DNA from: Actinomycetota bacterium
GTDB taxonomy: Bacteria; Actinomycetota; Actinomycetes; Mycobacteriales; Micromonosporaceae
Length of the DNA: 6,483 bases
Direction: 5' to 3'
Assembly: GCA_005885115.1 (NCBI GenBank)
Contig: VAXX01000011.1
Span: forward strand, 1 to 6,483
The notes under the pieces are model-generated. The model worked only from the letters and a program-made list of their open reading frames with translations. It had not been told where the DNA came from and did not search any database. Positions 5,989 to 6,483 of this stretch are shown one piece after another. A program made the position numbers and the translations under genes. Within the stretch, counting starts at the first letter, position 1. Each line of letters opens with the position of its first letter.

Positions 5989-6483
5989 GGCGTTGTTCGA
6001 GGAGGACCGGCCCCGGCTCGGGGCGTCCGGTCCGGTCCGCGTGCGGGTTCCCGCGAAGATCAATCTGCATCTGGCCGTCGGCCCGTTGCGCGCCGACGGG
6101 TACCACGAGCTGACCACCGTGTACCAGGCCATCTCGCTGTACGACGAGGTGACCGCGCGCCGGGGCGACCAGCTCACTCTGACCATGGAGGGCGAGGGGG
6201 CCGGGCTGCTGCCGCTGGACGGGTCGAACCTGGTGCTGCGCGCGGCCCGGGCGCTGGCCGCCGCGGCCGGCGTCGCGCCGCACGCGCGGCTGCACCTGCG
6301 CAAGCAGATCCCGCTGGCCGGCGGGCTGGCCGGCGGCAGTGCGGACGCGGCGGCGGCGCTGGTCGCCTGCGACGCGCTGTGGGGCACCGGCCGGAGCCGG
6401 GACGAGCTGGCCGGGATCGCCGCCGGCGTCGGCTCGGACGTGCCGTTCCTGATCCACGGGGGTACGGCGTTGGGCACCGGCCG
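5981..6483 (+). CDS. ispE: 4-diphosphocytidyl-2-C-methyl-D-erythritol kinase, N-terminal part
   Basis: IspE is the cytoplasmic GHMP-family kinase that phosphorylates the 2-hydroxyl of CDP-methylerythritol with ATP, the fourth step of the MEP route to isopentenyl diphosphate. 167 full codons are visible, against roughly 300 in actinobacterial members; the rest lies beyond the right edge. Landmarks are VRVPAKINLHLAVG (21-34, catalytic Lys K26), DGYHELTTVYQAISLYDEV (39-57), the glycine-rich ATP loop PLAGGLAGGSADAAAAL (111-127) and GVGSDVPFLIHGG (149-161) with catalytic Asp D153. The start is a rare TTG at 5981, overlapping the rsmA stop by eight bases. All key residues seen are intact, so the lesion in rsmA does not extend into this gene. 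However, premature termination of rsmA translation at 5786 could reduce ispE expression through loss of coupling. Confidence 0.96.
   Translation, partial: MTEALFEEDRPRLGASGPVRVRVPAKINLHLAVGPLRADGYHELTTVYQAISLYDEVTARRGDQLTLTMEGEGAGLLPLDGSNLVLRAARALAAAAGVAPHARLHLRKQIPLAGGLAGGSADAAAALVACDALWGTGRSRDELAGIAAGVGSDVPFLIHGGTALGTG

Noticed and set aside
4342..6477. A very long open frame of 711 codons on the minus strand, antisense to tatD, rsmA and ispE
   Set aside because: The plus-strand frames carry unmistakable family motifs. The antisense product is low-complexity Arg/Gly/Ala/Pro sequence expected from high-GC third positions, with no recognisable domain.

Overview
This is a GC-rich chromosomal window (by eye around 70% G+C or more) from an actinobacterium. 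The order rsmI - metG - tatD - rsmA - ispE is the conserved actinobacterial housekeeping block. The protein style (AAER/ARAR-rich, GTG and TTG starts, an MetG ending in [10 protein letters not shown]) and heavy use of GTAC fit the Micromonosporaceae or close relatives. The family assignment is inference; the phylum is much surer. I see no tRNA, rRNA, insertion sequence, phage gene, CRISPR array or attachment site, and no stretch of more than 300 bases without a gene.

Layout: (1) 2-472 +, the C-terminal half of rsmI, cut by the left edge. (2) 481-1323 -, a proline-rich three-helix membrane protein of unknown function, convergent with rsmI. (3) 1398-3182 +, complete metG, divergent from gene 2 across a 74-base gap. 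(4) 3196-4300 -, an unrecognised protein gene with a one-base frameshift near 3535, convergent with metG; a perfect 15-bp hairpin lies on its stop codon. (5) 4420-5238 +, complete tatD, divergent from gene 4 across a 119-base gap. (6) 5235-5988 +, rsmA/ksgA, overlapping tatD by four bases but carrying an internal out-of-frame deletion at about 5445/5446. (7) 5981-6483 +, the N-terminal half of ispE, overlapping rsmA by eight bases and cut by the right edge.

How the genes relate: rsmI and rsmA both methylate 16S rRNA of the 30S subunit, metG charges methionine tRNA for initiation and elongation, tatD is a metal-dependent nuclease, and ispE makes isoprenoid precursors by the MEP route. The last three genes overlap and read as one transcription unit. 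The minus-strand genes 2 and 4 appear to be lineage-specific.

What deserves attention is not a new system but two broken frames in otherwise normal genes. The rsmA lesion would destroy the KsgA methyltransferase if real; it could equally be an assembly fault. Other points are the apparent absence of the rpfB-type gene that often separates tatD from rsmA in actinobacteria, GC hairpins on the stop codons at both convergent junctions, leaderless-looking starts, and a marked excess of the tetramer GTAC.
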